NCBI GenBank assembly: GCA_947176075.1
Contig: CAMWPG010000006.1
Location: 1 to 37,954, forward strand
Direction of reading: 5' to 3'
Length of the DNA stretch: 37,954 nucleotides
DNA from: an uncultured Ruminococcus sp.
Lineage (GTDB): Bacteria > Bacillota > Clostridia > Oscillospirales > Ruminococcaceae
Positions 26,094 to 34,530 of the stretch are shown here, piece by piece (position 1 is the first letter of the stretch; each line of letters begins with the position of its first letter). A model generated the notes under the pieces. It saw only the letters and a list, made by a program, of their open reading frames with translations, was not told the DNA's origin and searched no databases. The translations under genes were made by a program, and so were the position numbers.

Positions 26094-28169
26094 TTACTTC
26101 TTTCTTGCAGACATGATCTTTTCTGCAATATTCTTCGGTACTTCCATGTAGCTGTGGGGTTCCATAGCATACTGACCACGTCCCTGAGTGTTGGAACGAA
26201 GGTCACTTGTGTAACCGAACATTTCAGAAAGCGGTACAAGAGCATCTACCTGAACAGTACCAGGTCTTGCTTCCTGACCCTGAATCTGTCCACGGCGAGA
26301 GCTGAGGTCACCGATAACAGTACCTGTATAATCATCAGGAACAGTTACAGAAACCTTCATGATAGGCTCCATCAGAATAGGCTCTGCCTGACGCATAGCT
26401 TCCTTGAAAGCCATTGAGCCAGCGATCTTGAATGCCATTTCAGAAGAGTCAACTTCGTGGTAAGAACCATCATACAGTTCAACAACACAGTCAACTACTT
26501 CGTAGCCTGCAAGTATACCAGCCTTCATAGCGCCGCGGATACCTGCATCAACAGCAGGGATATATTCCTTCGGTACAGAACCGCCGACAACGGAGTTCTT
26601 GAATTCATAGCCCTTACCGGATTCATTCGGGTTAACACGGATCTTAACATGACCATATTGACCGCTACCGCCGGACTGCTTCTTGTACTTGTAATCAACA
26701 TCAGCGCTGCCCTTGATAGTTTCCTTATAGGATACCTGAGGAGCACCAACGTTTGCCTCTACCTTAAATTCACGGAGCAGTCTGTCAACGATGATATCAA
26801 GATGAAGCTCACCCATACCAGCAATGATAGTCTGACCTGTTTCTTCGTCAGTGTAGGTACGGAATGTAGGATCTTCTTCAGCAAGCTTTGCCAGAGCAAT
26901 ACCCATCTTTTCCTGACCTGCCTTTGTCTTAGGCTCGATAGCGAGCTGAATAACAGGCTCTGGGAATTCCATAGACTCAAGGATTACAGGGTTCTTATCA
27001 TCACAGAGTGTGTCACCTGTTGTAGTATTCTTCAGACCAACAGCAGCAGCGATATCGCCAGCGTATACAACTTCGATATCCTTTCTGTGGTTAGCATGCA
27101 TCTGAAGGATACGACCCAGACGTTCCTTGTTATCCTTTGTTGCGTTCAGCACAGTAGAACCTGCTTCAACAGAACCGGAATATACACGGAAGAAGCAAAG
27201 CTTACCAACGAATGGGTCTGTAGCGATCTTAAATGCCAGTGCGGAGAACGGCTCTTCATCAGAGGAATGACGAACAACTTCCTCATCAGTATCAGGGTTA
27301 ATGCCCTTGATAGCCGGTACATCCAGCGGAGACGGCATATAATCTACGATTGCATCCAGAAGCTTCTGAACGCCCTTATTTCTATAAGAAGTACCGCAAA
27401 CAACCGGTACCATTGTATTTGCAATACAGGATTTTCTGATGCAAGCCTTGATCTCGTCAATAGTGATCTCCTCACCTGCGAAATACTTCTCCATCAGCTC
27501 ATCATCCTGTTCAGCAACATGTTCCATCAGAGACTCACGATATTCTTCAGCCTTTTCAACCATGTCATCAGGAATATCCTCAACACGGATGTCCTTGCCA
27601 AGATCATCATAGTAAACGTAAGCCTTCATCTCAACGAGGTCAATGATGCCCTTAAACTCGTCTTCAGCACCGATAGGAAGTTGAATCGGAACAGCGTTAC
27701 ACTTCAGTCTGTCACGCATCATATCAACAACACGATAGAAGTCTGCACCCATAATGTCCATCTTGTTGATATAAGCCATTCTTGGAACATGATACTTATC
27801 AGCCTGACGCCATACAGTTTCAGACTGCGGCTCAACACCGCCCTTTGCGCAAAGTACAGTTACAGAGCCGTCCAGTACACGAAGTGAACGCTCTACTTCT
27901 ACAGTAAAGTCAACGTGTCCCGGTGTATCAATAACGTTAATTCTGTGGCCTGCCCAATAAGCAGTTGTTGCAGCAGAAGTGATGGTAATACCTCTCTCCT
28001 GCTCCTGTGCCATCCAGTCCATTGTTGCTGCGCCTTCGTGTGTTTCACCGATCTTGTGGTTAACGCCGGTATAGAACAGAATACGCTCTGTTGTAGTTGT
28101 CTTACCTGCGTCGATATGCGCCATGATACCAATGTTTCTGGTATTTTCCAGGGAACAATCTCTAGCCAT
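26094..28169 (-). CDS. fusA: Elongation factor G
   Basis: The 691-aa translocase GTPase drives tRNA-mRNA movement and, with RRF, ribosome recycling. G-domain motifs [15 protein letters not shown] (residue 17), [17 protein letters not shown] and [11 protein letters not shown] are intact. Domain IV begins near 480 (SYKETI) and the SSRRG loop near 598-602 is present. Length and motifs indicate canonical EF-G, not the EF-G2 or tetracycline-resistance paralogues. The ATG follows GAGGAGGG. It lies 33 nt after rpsG. Confidence 0.98.
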   Translation of the reverse strand: MARDCSLENTRNIGIMAHIDAGKTTTTERILFYTGVNHKIGETHEGAATMDWMAQEQERGITITSAATTAYWAGHRINVIDTPGHVDFTVEVERSLRVLDGSVTVLCAKGGVEPQSETVWRQADKYHVPRMAYINKMDIMGADFYRVVDMMRDRLKCNAVPIQLPIGAEDEFKGIIDLVEMKAYVYYDDLGKDIRVEDIPDDMVEKAEEYRESLMEHVAEQDDELMEKYFAGEEITIDEIKACIRKSCIANTMVPVVCGTSYRNKGVQKLLDAIVDYMPSPLDVPAIKGINPDTDEEVVRHSSDEEPFSALAFKIATDPFVGKLCFFRVYSGSVEAGSTVLNATKDNKERLGRILQMHANHRKDIEVVYAGDIAAAVGLKNTTTGDTLCDDKNPVILESMEFPEPVIQLAIEPKTKAGQEKMGIALAKLAEEDPTFRTYTDEETGQTIIAGMGELHLDIIVDRLLREFKVEANVGAPQVSYKETIKGSADVDYKYKKQSGGSGQYGHVKIRVNPNESGKGYEFKNSVVGGSVPKEYIPAVDAGIRGAMKAGILAGYEVVDCVVELYDGSYHEVDSSEMAFKIAGSMAFKEAMRQAEPILMEPIMKVSVTVPDDYTGTVIGDLSSRRGQIQGQEARPGTVQVDALVPLSEMFGYTSDLRSNTQGRGQYAMEPHSYMEVPKNIAEKIMSARKK

Positions 28170-28202
28170 AGTTACCCTCCTCTATTTCACGCAGCGATGC
28201 GA

Positions 28203-28673
28203 TTACCAGCGGTAATGTGCAAATGCCTTGTTTGCTTCTGCCATCTTATGTGTATCGTCACGCTTTTTGCAAGCGCCGCCTACATTGTTGAGTGCGTCGA
28301 GAATCTCGCCGGCCAGTCTTTCCTTCATAGTTCTCTCATTACGCAGTCTGGAATACTTTGTGATCCAGCGCAGACCCAATGTCTGACGGCGCTCAGGTCT
28401 TACTTCCATAGGAACCTGATATGTTGCACCACCGAGACGGCGAGCCTTTACTTCCAGCTGTGGCATTACGTTTTCCATAGCCTGCTGGAACATTTCCAGT
28501 GCGTCATTGCCGGTCTTCTCAGCTACGATGTCAAATGCACCGTAAACGATTTTCTGAGCGACACCCTTCTTACCGTCGATCATTATATTATTGATCAGAC
28601 GTGTAACGAGCTTTGATTTGTAAATTGGATCTTCAAGCACGTCACGCTTTGCGATTTTACCTCTTCTTGGCAT
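28203..28673 (-). CDS. rpsG: 30S ribosomal protein S7
   Basis: The 156-aa protein nucleates assembly of the 30S head by binding the 3' major domain of 16S r[19 protein letters not shown] at the N-terminus and [17 protein letters not shown] near residue 88 are diagnostic. The ATG follows AAGGAGGG. It is second in the str operon, and the 188-nt gap to rpsL is unusually long and structured. Confidence 0.98.
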   Translation of the reverse strand: MPRRGKIAKRDVLEDPIYKSKLVTRLINNIMIDGKKGVAQKIVYGAFDIVAEKTGNDALEMFQQAMENVMPQLEVKARRLGGATYQVPMEVRPERRQTLGLRWITKYSRLRNERTMKERLAGEILDALNNVGGACKKRDDTHKMAEANKAFAHYRW

Positions 28674-28861
28674 TTTCGCTTCCCTCCTTCACATAATTCA
28701 TGAATTCACAGGTACTCGTTCATGCGGTTTTTCCGCCGACCGTCAGGAGCTAAGGGAGAGGATCGCAGCGCCGCCGCTTTTGCGGCAGCAATCTATATGA
28801 TCTCCACATATTTCCTGTGGTTCTTATTGTCCTGCTTTTAAATTTCGGCAATAGTTATTTC
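28674..28861 (-). promoter_or_regulatory. Structured rpsL-rpsG intergenic region
   Basis: The 188-nt gap holds three clear hairpins in the mRNA: CCACA/TGTGG (28820-28804), GCTGCCGC-AAAA-GCGGCGGC (28789-28770, eight pairs) and GCGG-AAAAA-CCGC (28736-28724). It is GC-rich compared with other gaps. In E. coli the rpsL-rpsG gap carries the S7 autoregulatory site, so an equivalent is possible. No U-tract follows, so these are not terminators. Confidence 0.45.
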
Positions 28862-29284
28862 TTACTTCTTGCCAGCCTTCGGGCGCTTAGCACCGTACTT
28901 GGAGCGAGCCTGCATTCTGTTTGCAACACCCTGTGCGTCCAGTGCGCCTCTGATAATGTGGTAACGTACACCAGGCAGGTCCTTTACACGTCCGCCTCTG
29001 ATGAGTACAACGCTATGTTCCTGCAGATTGTGACCAATACCCGGAATATAAGATGTTACTTCATAACCATTTGTCAGCTTAACTCTGGCAATCTTTCTCA
29101 TAGCGGAGTTCGGCTTCTTAGGTGTAGCTGTACGAACAGCTGTACACACGCCTCTCTTCTGCGGTGAGCTCTGGTTAGTAGTTACCTTCTTCTTAGAATT
29201 GTAACCCTTCTGAAGTGCCGGAGCAGTAGACTTGTCCTCAAGCATCTTTCTTCCCTTACGTACCAACTGATTAAACGTAGGCAT
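28862..29284 (-). CDS. rpsL: 30S ribosomal protein S12
   Basis: The 140-aa protein lies at the decoding centre and controls accuracy. [12 protein letters not shown] at the start, [11 protein letters not shown] near residue 54 (with the lysine whose change gives streptomycin resistance) and [19 protein letters not shown] near residue 105 are characteristic. Lys at the K43-equivalent position indicates a streptomycin-sensitive type, judged by eye. The ATG follows AGGAGG. It is the first gene of the str operon, behind a consensus promoter. Confidence 0.98.
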   Translation of the reverse strand: MPTFNQLVRKGRKMLEDKSTAPALQKGYNSKKKVTTNQSSPQKRGVCTAVRTATPKKPNSAMRKIARVKLTNGYEVTSYIPGIGHNLQEHSVVLIRGGRVKDLPGVRYHIIRGALDAQGVANRMQARSKYGAKRPKAGKK

Positions 29285-29347
29285 TAATCTTCCTCCTTTT
29301 TTAAAAAATATGGAATAGCATACAGTATTTGTACCGCATACTATCCC

Positions 29348-29376
29348 ATTATATACCTCGATTATTCATTTGTCAA
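29348..29376 (-). promoter_or_regulatory. Sigma-A promoter of the str operon
   Basis: A perfect -35 TTGACA (29376-29371), a 17-nt spacer and a perfect -10 TATAAT (29353-29348). The transcript starts near 29341, about 57 nt before rpsL. It lies only about 30 nt after the stop of the LRR-dockerin gene, with no terminator between. Confidence 0.9.
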
Positions 29377-29403
29377 GCACTTTTTATTATTTTTCACATT
29401 TTC

Positions 29404-31668
29404 CTAATAAACATCATCCCTTAAAGATTCGATCCAGCTCTCAAAGGAAACATTTATAATGCCGGCTGCAAAGCCTGCGTAGTATTTCAAAATCATACTT
29501 GCATCACTTATATCAAGCTTTCCATCCATATTTACATCAGCAAGTTTAAAAAGCTCTTTATCCACAGGAATACCAGCCGCATTATTTGCATACAGCAAAA
29601 GTACAGCACTTGCATCACCAATATCTACCTTGCCGTTACCATCAAGATCTCCTGCCTGACTTTTCGATGTAGTAAAAGTTGTTACTATAGTAGTTGTTGT
29701 TGTGCTTGTTGTAGTTTTACCACTATTCCAGCTTGTACTGGTTTTCGTAGTAGTAGTATTGGTAGTTCCTATAGTCGTTGTTGTAAGAGGCGGCGTTGTT
29801 GTTGTTTGAGTCTGCATAGTGGTTTCAGAACCTATAGATCCATACGGATCAAATGCATTGCCATTTGCAATTGCATATTTATGCGCAGCAGAATCCGCAT
29901 ATCCATGTATAAGCGTAGTTTCATTAATGGCATTTTCTTCAACAACGCATTCATAACAAGTAATAAAAATCTCCAAAAGATTTTCATCGAATGCACCCGA
30001 ACATATATTTATAATACTCTGCGGAAGCTCTATACTTTGTAAATTACAGCAATCTGCAAATGCTTCCTTTTTTATATCGTGTATCCCATCCCCTATATCA
30101 ACATAGCTAAGAGATTCACAGCCAAGAAATGTTCCTTCCAATATAACATCAATATTTCCTGAAAGAAAAATCTCTTGAAACGATGTGCAGTCACTGAATG
30201 CGTATCTTCCTATATATGAAAGCCGTTCTGAATTACTTATCATACTCATTGCAAACATATTATCAAAGGCATAGCTGCTTAAACTTCTTATTGTATCAGG
30301 CAGATTTACCTTTTCGATCAGTTCATTTGAAGAAAATGCACCTCCGCCTATAACCTCAATGCCATATGGAACATCTACCGATGTATCCTTACCATGATAC
30401 CCAAGCAATATTCGTTCATCATATATAACAAATTCACTTTCAGGATTCATAGCTTTGAGATTATTGTAAAAAAACGTATCAAAAAATGCATTCATCCCAA
30501 TATCATTAATACCTTGCGGAATATTTATTTCTCTAAGGCTCATGCAGGACTGAAATGCCTCCGAGCCTATATATGTAACAGACTCAGGCAGAGTTATACG
30601 CTGAAGAGATGTACATTTATTAAATGCATCCATTCCTATCTCCCAGAGCATATCTCCCAATGAAACATTTCTAAGGGATGTACAGCCCTGAAAAGTGTAA
30701 TCCGCAATACACTCAAGCTGATCCCCTATCGAAACACTTGTAAGGCTGGTACAGTTTCTGAATACCGAATAACCAAGTTCTGTAACTGTATCAGGTATTA
30801 TGATCTCGCCAAGCGCCGTACATCCTGAAAATGCGCCGTTGCCAATGATCTCTATACCGTCCCATAGAGTTACCTCTGAAAGCTGCATACATCCTGAAAA
30901 TGCACTCGCATCAATTTCCTGCACAGTTGCAGGAATCGTTACCTTAGAAATACTTGTTTCCGAAAATGCACTGCTGCCAATACTCTTCAAGCCGTTCGGA
31001 AGTATAACCTCCGAAAGCATTTTACAATATTTAAAGCTTGCAGAACCTATATATTCAATATTGGAAGTAAACATAACAGACGAAAGCATTTTTGAATTAA
31101 ATACCGCTCCATCTGCTATTACACGAACTGAAGCCGGTATAAGAAGCTCTGTTACATCATCCCCAGCTGATATAAGCACGGTATCATCAAGTATCTTTAT
31201 GCTATCTTCTTTATGAAGACTGCTCCAGCCGGTATCATCAAAAGCATATGCTCCCACTGACTGAATGCCGTCACCAAGACTAATGTCTGTAAGATTAGTG
31301 CAGCCTTGAAACGCCCTTTCACCTATAGATGTAATTGTATCAGGAATTGTCACAGAAGCTATCCCAGTCTGATTACTGAATGCCTTCCTCTCTATTGCAG
31401 TCACGGTCATTCCGTAAAATGAATCCGGTATTATAAGCTCTCCAGAACAATTTTCAGCAAAGCCTGTTACAGAAACAGTATCATCATCATCATTATTATT
31501 ATCAAGCAATCTGTAATTGAATTTACCATCAGTAAATTCAGGCATCTTACTTCCATCAGAACCATAATAATCAGCTAATATCACAAACGGAATACTACAC
31601 ATACTCCATAGCATACATATCACTGTAAGCATACTTACAATTATTTTTCCTTTACTTTTTTCCCTCAT
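29404..31668 (-). CDS. Secreted BspA-like LRR protein with Thr-rich linker and dockerin
   Basis: The protein (754 aa) has a signal peptide (about 1-33), then about 20 BspA-type leucine-rich repeats (LRR_5; for example IPDTVTELGYSVFRNCTSL) to about residue 590. A Thr/Ser-rich linker (about 615-665) leads to a C-terminal type I dockerin with two Ca2+-loops, DLDGNGKVDIGD and DVNMDGKLDISD, each followed by AS. Dockerins bind cohesins on scaffoldins, so this is probably a cell-surface or cellulosome-attached protein; BspA repeats suggest adhesion. The ATG at 31668 is 8 nt after GAGGG; the frame's first ATG (31683) overlaps the upstream stop and lacks a ribosome site. It forms a two-gene operon with the smaller LRR-dockerin gene. 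Confidence 0.9.
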   Translation of the reverse strand: MREKSKGKIIVSMLTVICMLWSMCSIPFVILADYYGSDGSKMPEFTDGKFNYRLLDNNNDDDDTVSVTGFAENCSGELIIPDSFYGMTVTAIERKAFSNQTGIASVTIPDTITSIGERAFQGCTNLTDISLGDGIQSVGAYAFDDTGWSSLHKEDSIKILDDTVLISAGDDVTELLIPASVRVIADGAVFNSKMLSSVMFTSNIEYIGSASFKYCKMLSEVILPNGLKSIGSSAFSETSISKVTIPATVQEIDASAFSGCMQLSEVTLWDGIEIIGNGAFSGCTALGEIIIPDTVTELGYSVFRNCTSLTSVSIGDQLECIADYTFQGCTSLRNVSLGDMLWEIGMDAFNKCTSLQRITLPESVTYIGSEAFQSCMSLREINIPQGINDIGMNAFFDTFFYNNLKAMNPESEFVIYDERILLGYHGKDTSVDVPYGIEVIGGGAFSSNELIEKVNLPDTIRSLSSYAFDNMFAMSMISNSERLSYIGRYAFSDCTSFQEIFLSGNIDVILEGTFLGCESLSYVDIGDGIHDIKKEAFADCCNLQSIELPQSIINICSGAFDENLLEIFITCYECVVEENAINETTLIHGYADSAAHKYAIANGNAFDPYGSIGSETTMQTQTTTTPPLTTTTIGTTNTTTTKTSTSWNSGKTTTSTTTTTIVTTFTTSKSQAGDLDGNGKVDIGDASAVLLLYANNAAGIPVDKELFKLADVNMDGKLDISDASMILKYYAGFAAGIINVSFESWIESLRDDVY

Positions 31669-31679
31669 AAAAATCGCCC

Positions 31680-33023
31680 TCATTTATCTAACTCAAACCC
31701 TGCGCCTTTATCAGCATACAATTTTAAAATATTTGTAGCATCGCCGATATCAAGCGTCCCATTCCTATTAATATCTCCTGCTGCTATATCAAATGCATCT
31801 ATATGGTTTATACAGTGAGCCGCATATTTAGCATATATACTAAGCAGAATAGTAGCATCTGCTACATTCACTGTTCCATCATCATTCATATCCCCTTCCA
31901 AAAGCGATACAATAATAAACTGACGTTCATAGCTCTGAGCGTAGAACTGCGCTGTAGATTCACGAAAACCATATATCGTTGTATTGGGAGATATAGTTTT
32001 CTCCGAACCTGCTATATAACAGTTTTCATTATATACCATCAGTCTGCTAAGTCCTGTACAGCCTTCAAATGCATCAGGTCCTATAGATACTATTCCTTTA
32101 TGCAGCTTTACCTCACTAAGCGATATACAATGCATAAATGCCTGACTTCCTATATCGGTTATATGCTCCGGTATCGTTATTTTGGTAAGGCTCGTACATC
32201 CGCAAAACACAGCAGTTTCAATTCTGCTTAGATTCTTTGGCAGCTTAACTGAAATAAGAGCGCTGCACCCTAAAAACGCATGGTTGCCTATTGTTTCAAC
32301 ACTATCGGCAATAGTCACTCTCTGCAAAGCCTCGCACCAATTAAAAGCATATGCCTCAATCTTTCTGACACCTTCCGGCACTGTACATTCAGTAAGCTTT
32401 GTGCATCCGGAAAACGCCAGACCTCCTATAATTTTAACACTTTCAGGAATTATAACTGACATCATAGATTTTAAGTTTTCAAATGCACATCCTGCAATCG
32501 CAGTAACTCCTTCCGGTATAACCACCTGCTGCGGTTCTCCCTGATAGGCTATTAATATGTTATTTCCGACCAAAATGCATCCCTCAGGCTGATTCTGAAG
32601 CCATGGCGTATCCTTTAAAATATTCCAACCTATTTCTGTCACACTGCTTGGTATATCGATCTCATTCAGACGTGTACACTGATAAAAAGCATAATCGCCG
32701 ATCTTAGTTACAGTACACGGTATTACAACTTTAGTAAGTCGTGTTTTACCATTGAATGCACTGCCTCTTATTTCCGTAACAGGCATTCCGTTTATTTCAC
32801 TTGGTATAACAGCTTCTGTTACAGAAGCTCGTGAACGTGTGATTATAATTTCATGCCGATCGTTTATCTGATAGTATATGTTTCCATTAAATAAAATTTC
32901 TTCTTCATTACCATCAAACGCCATTATATCCATATTAAATATCGCTGTTTGTAAAAACGAAAAAATACAGATGATTATACATATTATTGCAGAAATAATT
33001 TTTTTTACTTGCAGAACATTCAC
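31680..33023 (-). CDS. Secreted BspA-like LRR protein with C-terminal dockerin
   Basis: The 447-aa protein has an N-terminal hydrophobic signal segment (about 7-34), about ten BspA-type repeats (such as IPSSVTEIG and CTSLTKITIPEHITDIG) between 70 and 345, and a type I dockerin with DMNDDGTVNVAD and DINRNGTLDIGD (about 380-440). There is no Thr-rich linker, unlike its neighbour. The start is odd: the GTG at 33023 directly abuts AGGAG, while a CTG at 33014 would have ideal 8-nt spacing and an out-of-frame ATG beside it ends after four codons. The promoter is at 33054-33082. Function is inferred as adhesion or assembly on a scaffoldin. Confidence 0.88.
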   Translation of the reverse strand: MNVLQVKKIISAIICIIICIFSFLQTAIFNMDIMAFDGNEEEILFNGNIYYQINDRHEIIITRSRASVTEAVIPSEINGMPVTEIRGSAFNGKTRLTKVVIPCTVTKIGDYAFYQCTRLNEIDIPSSVTEIGWNILKDTPWLQNQPEGCILVGNNILIAYQGEPQQVVIPEGVTAIAGCAFENLKSMMSVIIPESVKIIGGLAFSGCTKLTECTVPEGVRKIEAYAFNWCEALQRVTIADSVETIGNHAFLGCSALISVKLPKNLSRIETAVFCGCTSLTKITIPEHITDIGSQAFMHCISLSEVKLHKGIVSIGPDAFEGCTGLSRLMVYNENCYIAGSEKTISPNTTIYGFRESTAQFYAQSYERQFIIVSLLEGDMNDDGTVNVADATILLSIYAKYAAHCINHIDAFDIAAGDINRNGTLDIGDATNILKLYADKGAGFELDK

Positions 33024-33053
33024 CTCCTGCCATATACTATAGTCCCTATCTAT

Positions 33054-33082
33054 ATGTTATCATATTTTTTCATAAATGTCAA
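33054..33082 (-). promoter_or_regulatory. Promoter of the LRR-dockerin operon
   Basis: A perfect -35 TTGACA (33082-33077), a 17-nt spacer and -10 TAACAT (33059-33054). The start near 33047 leaves a short leader of about 25 nt. Confidence 0.72.
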
Positions 33083-33102
33083 TAATATTACAGTAAGCCT
33101 GC

Positions 33103-33154
33103 TTGACGTTTACAGTAATAATATATTGTAAATGCCAAATAAATTTGTCGTTTA
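33103..33154. repeat. Palindromic repeat of the TAGTAAACG family, copy 3
   Basis: TTGACGTTTACAGTAATAA (33103-33121) and GTAAATGCCAAATAAATTTG (33128-33147, continuing TCGTTTA) match parts of the 11896-12006 region, with the middle deleted. The right arm stops at GTTTA where the 162-bp element begins at 33155. The element may therefore have inserted into this repeat. Confidence 0.6.
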
Positions 33155-33316
33155 AGAACTTGTCTTCATGAGTGAAATGTGCGTATTTTCGAGCAGATTT
33201 TGCTGATGACAAGGCAAAAATCCGTGGCTGTACTTTGTGTACTGCAAGGATTTTTAACACAGTCAGTGGAAAAATCTGCCGAAAAGACGTACGCTTAACT
33301 TGTGAAGACGAGTTCT
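33155..33316. repeat. 162-bp MITE-like repeat, copy 2
   Basis: Same length, orientation and terminal inverted repeats (AGAACTTGTCTTC, GAAGACGAGTTCT) as 7842-8003, with about 93% identity. The two ends pair better here than in copy 1, suggesting a younger or better preserved copy. It lies between the LRR operon promoter and the corA terminator, and the only frame across it is repeat-derived. Confidence 0.85.
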
Positions 33317-33321
33317 AATAT

Positions 33322-33350
33322 AAAAAACAGACCTGCATTGGCAGATCTGT
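33322..33350 (-). terminator. Rho-independent terminator of corA
   Basis: ACAGATCTGC (minus 33350-33341) pairs with GCAGGTCTGT (33336-33327), ten pairs with one U-G, around CAAT. It is followed by TTTTTATATT and starts 8 nt after the corA stop. Confidence 0.92.
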
Positions 33351-33357
33351 CATTACA

Positions 33358-34296
33358 TCATCTTTTATTGAACTTTCCAAATTTAAACAGTATAAGCGCT
33401 GCAACCGCTGTAACAGCCACTGATAATATCATTGGAAATAAAGTATGCTCCGAAAATGGAAGATCGTTAGTATTCATTCCGTAAAAGCTGTACACCATAT
33501 TCGGTATAGCTAAAATGATAGTTACAATAGTCAGCCGCCACATAACAAAGTTCAGATTATTGGAAATAACCGAACCGCAGGCTTCGACCATTCCTGCAAG
33601 AATCCCTGAATATATGCTTGCCATTTCCTGTGCCTGCTTAAGCTCGATCAGCACATCCTCCAGAAGCTCCTGATCCTCCTCATAAAGCTTTATAACTCTT
33701 CCTCTGAGTATCTTATTTACCGTAAGATCATTTGATTTAAGGGACGTTGTAAAGTATACGAGCGACTTTTCAAGTTCCATCATCTGCAAAAGCTGCTGAT
33801 TCTTTACAGCTCCATGAAGCTGTCTTTCCAGAACGTCAGACGCCTTATCTATCTGTTTCAGATAGATAAGATACGTTGACGTAATATACATCATCAGTCT
33901 AAGAACGAACTGAGTACGAAAACCTGTCTGAACATTTCTTATCCTGCCTGCAATGAGATCGTCCACTACCTTACTGCTTTTCAGAGAAATTGTAAATACA
34001 TGCTGATCTGTTATTATTATACCAAGCGGCATAGTGTAAAACTTTAAGGTCTCACTTTTTGTAACTTCAGACACAGCGGTATCTACAATAATAAGCGTCT
34101 GATCCTCCTCCTGTTCAACACGTGAGGACTCCTCTTCGTCAAGTGACGATTTCAAAAATCCGCTGTCAAGACCGAAATCATCAATTAGCATTTTCATTTC
34201 TTTTGCGGTAGGATCAACAACAGATATCCAACATCCGGATTCCATCTGCTCAAGCATAGTAAGCTTACCATTCACGGTCTTATAATATTCTATCAC
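33358..34296 (-). CDS. corA: CorA-family Mg2+ transporter
   Basis: The protein (312 aa) has the large cytoplasmic funnel domain and two C-terminal membrane helices, with the selectivity motif YGMN (FYGMNTNDLPF) in the periplasmic loop and a basic tail (KFGKFNKR). It works as a pentameric channel for Mg2+, sometimes Co2+ or Ni2+. The frame is open to a GTG at 34356, but AAAGGTGG lies 5 nt before the GTG at 34296, and family members begin near MIEYYKTV. The ribosome site and start codon fall inside a 15-bp hairpin that competes with another hairpin just after a short leader frame, so translation is probably regulated. The promoter is at 34482-34510. Ion identity is inferred from the family. Confidence 0.9.
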   Translation of the reverse strand: MIEYYKTVNGKLTMLEQMESGCWISVVDPTAKEMKMLIDDFGLDSGFLKSSLDEEESSRVEQEEDQTLIIVDTAVSEVTKSETLKFYTMPLGIIITDQHVFTISLKSSKVVDDLIAGRIRNVQTGFRTQFVLRLMMYITSTYLIYLKQIDKASDVLERQLHGAVKNQQLLQMMELEKSLVYFTTSLKSNDLTVNKILRGRVIKLYEEDQELLEDVLIELKQAQEMASIYSGILAGMVEACGSVISNNLNFVMWRLTIVTIILAIPNMVYSFYGMNTNDLPFSEHTLFPMILSVAVTAVAALILFKFGKFNKR

Positions 34297-34353
34297 GGTT
34301 ACCACCTTTCCGCAAAGGCAGCAACCGTCAGGGCATACTATGCCCGCTGCCTT
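34294..34353 (-). promoter_or_regulatory. Two-state translational switch of corA
   Basis: State 1 (closed): ACGGTTGCTGCCTTT (34328-34314) pairs fully with AAAGGTGGTAACCGT (34309-34295), 15 pairs with three G-U, loop GCGG. It buries the Shine-Dalgarno and two bases of the GTG start. State 2 (open): AAGGCAGC (34353-34346) pairs with GCTGCCTT (34322-34315), enclosing a GGGCA/TGCCC stem. This takes the 5' arm of state 1 and frees the ribosome site. The leader stop codon (34358-34356) is 2 nt from the state 2 arm, so a ribosome ending there would block state 2. The pairings are read directly; the control logic is inference. Confidence 0.72.
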
Positions 34354-34355
34354 CA

Positions 34356-34436
34356 CTATTTTTGTTGTGCTGTAATTTTCATTTGCAGCAGTCCTGCATT
34401 ATCATAAATATCCGCAGGATACGGGTCAGCGTTCAT
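34356..34436 (-). CDS. Leader peptide of corA (26 codons)
   Basis: A short frame starting ATG 34436 has GGAGG 6 nt upstream and lies about 40 nt after the predicted transcription start. It ends with tandem stops TAG-TGA. The peptide begins MNADPYPAD, with alternating Asp and Pro, and continues with further acidic and then polar residues ending in QQK. In Enterobacteria the mgtA leader peptide MgtL begins with a similar acidic/proline run that destabilises translating ribosomes at low Mg2+, and corA of Salmonella has a leader frame, corL. The ribosome site and position are good evidence for translation; the sensing role is inferred. Confidence 0.65.
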   Translation of the reverse strand: MNADPYPADIYDNAGLLQMKITAQQK

Positions 34437-34481
34437 AATATACCTCCATAAAAATATTCAGCAATAAAGTCTATACATTAT

Positions 34482-34510
34482 ATTATATCAAAATTTTTTC
34501 CTATTGGCAA
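34482..34510 (-). promoter_or_regulatory. Sigma-A promoter of corA
   Basis: -35 TTGCCA (34510-34505), a 17-nt spacer and -10 TATAAT (34487-34482). Transcription starts near 34475, giving a leader of about 180 nt before corA. The promoter lies directly after the pflA stop; an A/T-rich inverted repeat (34517-34538) overlaps that stop and might be a weak pflA terminator. Confidence 0.82.
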
Positions 34511-34530
34511 GTACCTAAAAGTAAATTCAT

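Noticed and set aside
26457-27887. Plus-strand 476-codon open frame
   Set aside because: It lies entirely opposite fusA, has no ribosome site, and its composition is that of an antisense frame of a highly expressed gene.
29640-29830. Thr-codon-rich low-complexity DNA as a possible CRISPR or tandem repeat array
   Set aside because: It encodes the Ser/Thr linker of the LRR-dockerin protein and has no regular repeat-spacer pattern.
34297-34356. Longer CorA starting at GTG 34356 with a CPDGCCLCG-type N-terminus
   Set aside because: The extra residues come from the hairpin sequence, CorA homologues start near MIEYYK, and the ribosome site precedes 34296. Re-initiation at TAGTGA remains a minor alternative.
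34297-34475. M-box or mini-ykkC riboswitch in the corA leader
   Set aside because: The leader lacks the M-box core sequences and the paired ACGR loops of mini-ykkC, whereas a translated frame explains it better.
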